Below the pieces are notes generated by a model. That model had not been told where the DNA came from. It worked only from the letters and a program-made list of their open reading frames with translations, and made no database searches. The position numbers and the translations under genes were made by a program. This document shows, one piece after another, positions 19,674 to 19,891 of a stretch of 19,891 nt of DNA (the first letter of the stretch is position 1; each line of letters starts with the position of its first letter). The stretch is from CAZHCG01 sp046484285 (GTDB lineage Bacteria; Myxococcota_A; Polyangia; JAAYKL01): assembly GCA_046484285.1 (NCBI GenBank), contig JAWOBP010000224.1, forward strand, positions 1-19,891. The letters run 5' to 3'.

Positions 19674-19891
19674 TCAGGGCACGGTGCGCACCGGACGCAG
19701 GCCGCGGAAGGGGTGGGCGTTTTCTGGAGATTGGAGATATCTCGCGGCGGATCTGCTCGTTTCGACGATGTACAGCCAGGAGCCGCCGCGAGAAACGCGT
19801 GCGTCTCCTTCCGTGGGGCCAAGAGGGTCCTGCACTTCTTGTGAAAAATCGACGCCCCACCAGTTCCACGTCCACTCGGCCACGTTGCCGT
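19674..19891 (-). CDS. Formylglycine-generating-enzyme (SUMF1/FGE-sulfatase) domain protein, C-terminal part
   Basis: The frame is open from the right edge to a TGA at 19674-19676, so only the last 71 or so residues are seen. They begin GNVAEWTWNWWG, the family's GNVxEW motif. They continue DPLGPTEGDARVSRGGSWLY, whose RGGSW is the second hallmark, and SAARYL before the tail FRGLRPVRTVP, where the usual GFRxVR is altered. In true FGE two cysteines and Cu(I) convert a sulfatase cysteine to formylglycine. Many homologues with this fold do other oxidations or only carry the domain in signalling proteins. The catalytic region lies outside the window, so activity cannot be judged. A 190-base gap without genes follows before the unknown gene. 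Confidence 0.85.
   Translation of the reverse strand, partial: GNVAEWTWNWWGVDFSQEVQDPLGPTEGDARVSRGGSWLYIVETSRSAARYLQSPENAHPFRGLRPVRTVP

Overview
This is a dense, high-GC bacterial chromosome segment. It is most likely from an uncultured deltaproteobacterial or Myxococcota-like lineage. That is an inference from codon use, the lipoprotein with an Asp-rich linker and an apparent choice-of-anchor L domain, the fused acyl-CoA synthetase, and the mix of household genes; no 16S rRNA or other decisive marker is present. I see no tRNA, rRNA, CRISPR array or intact insertion sequence.

Layout. (a) 1-977, minus strand: an unrecognised gene cut by the left edge, then a two-gene unit (LapA-domain membrane protein and a small coiled-coil protein). 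(b) 978-1521: a gene-poor gap holding the promoter of that unit and a mosaic of short palindromic intergenic repeats. (c) 4869 down to 1522, minus strand: five tightly packed genes, namely a class V aminotransferase/cysteine desulfurase-like protein, a DUF3343 (putative Se/S carrier-like) protein, an unknown protein, a FliH/SctL-like protein and an M50 (site-2 type) membrane protease. (d) 4957-6709: divergent PilZ (minus) and lipoprotein (plus) genes, with promoters facing each way and a perfect 14-bp palindrome between them. (e) 6863-9134, plus strand: a short-chain dehydrogenase and an ABC1/UbiB-type kinase, ending in a REP-like palindrome. (f) 16184 down to 9216, minus strand: NAD kinase, rplU, rpmA, cysteine desulfurase, thiI, enoyl-CoA hydratase-like and ADP-forming acyl-CoA synthetase. 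(g) 16578-17850, plus strand: a broken gene and then an AMIN-like membrane-anchored protein with a strong promoter. (h) 19891 down to 17858, minus strand: the C-terminus of a formylglycine-generating-enzyme-type protein, an unknown membrane-anchored protein and pyrE.

Themes. Two separate cysteine-desulfurase modules are present, one with ThiI (tRNA thiolation) and one with DUF3343 (a pair known from selenium/sulfur contexts), the second fused into an operon with a stator-like FliH homologue and a membrane protease. Several genes (NAD kinase, SDR, AMIN-like protein, the unknown gene before pyrE) lack a Shine-Dalgarno site and have a -10-like hexamer 6-10 bases before the start codon, suggesting leaderless or near-leaderless transcripts. 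Function calls rest on motifs read by eye; no database search was run.
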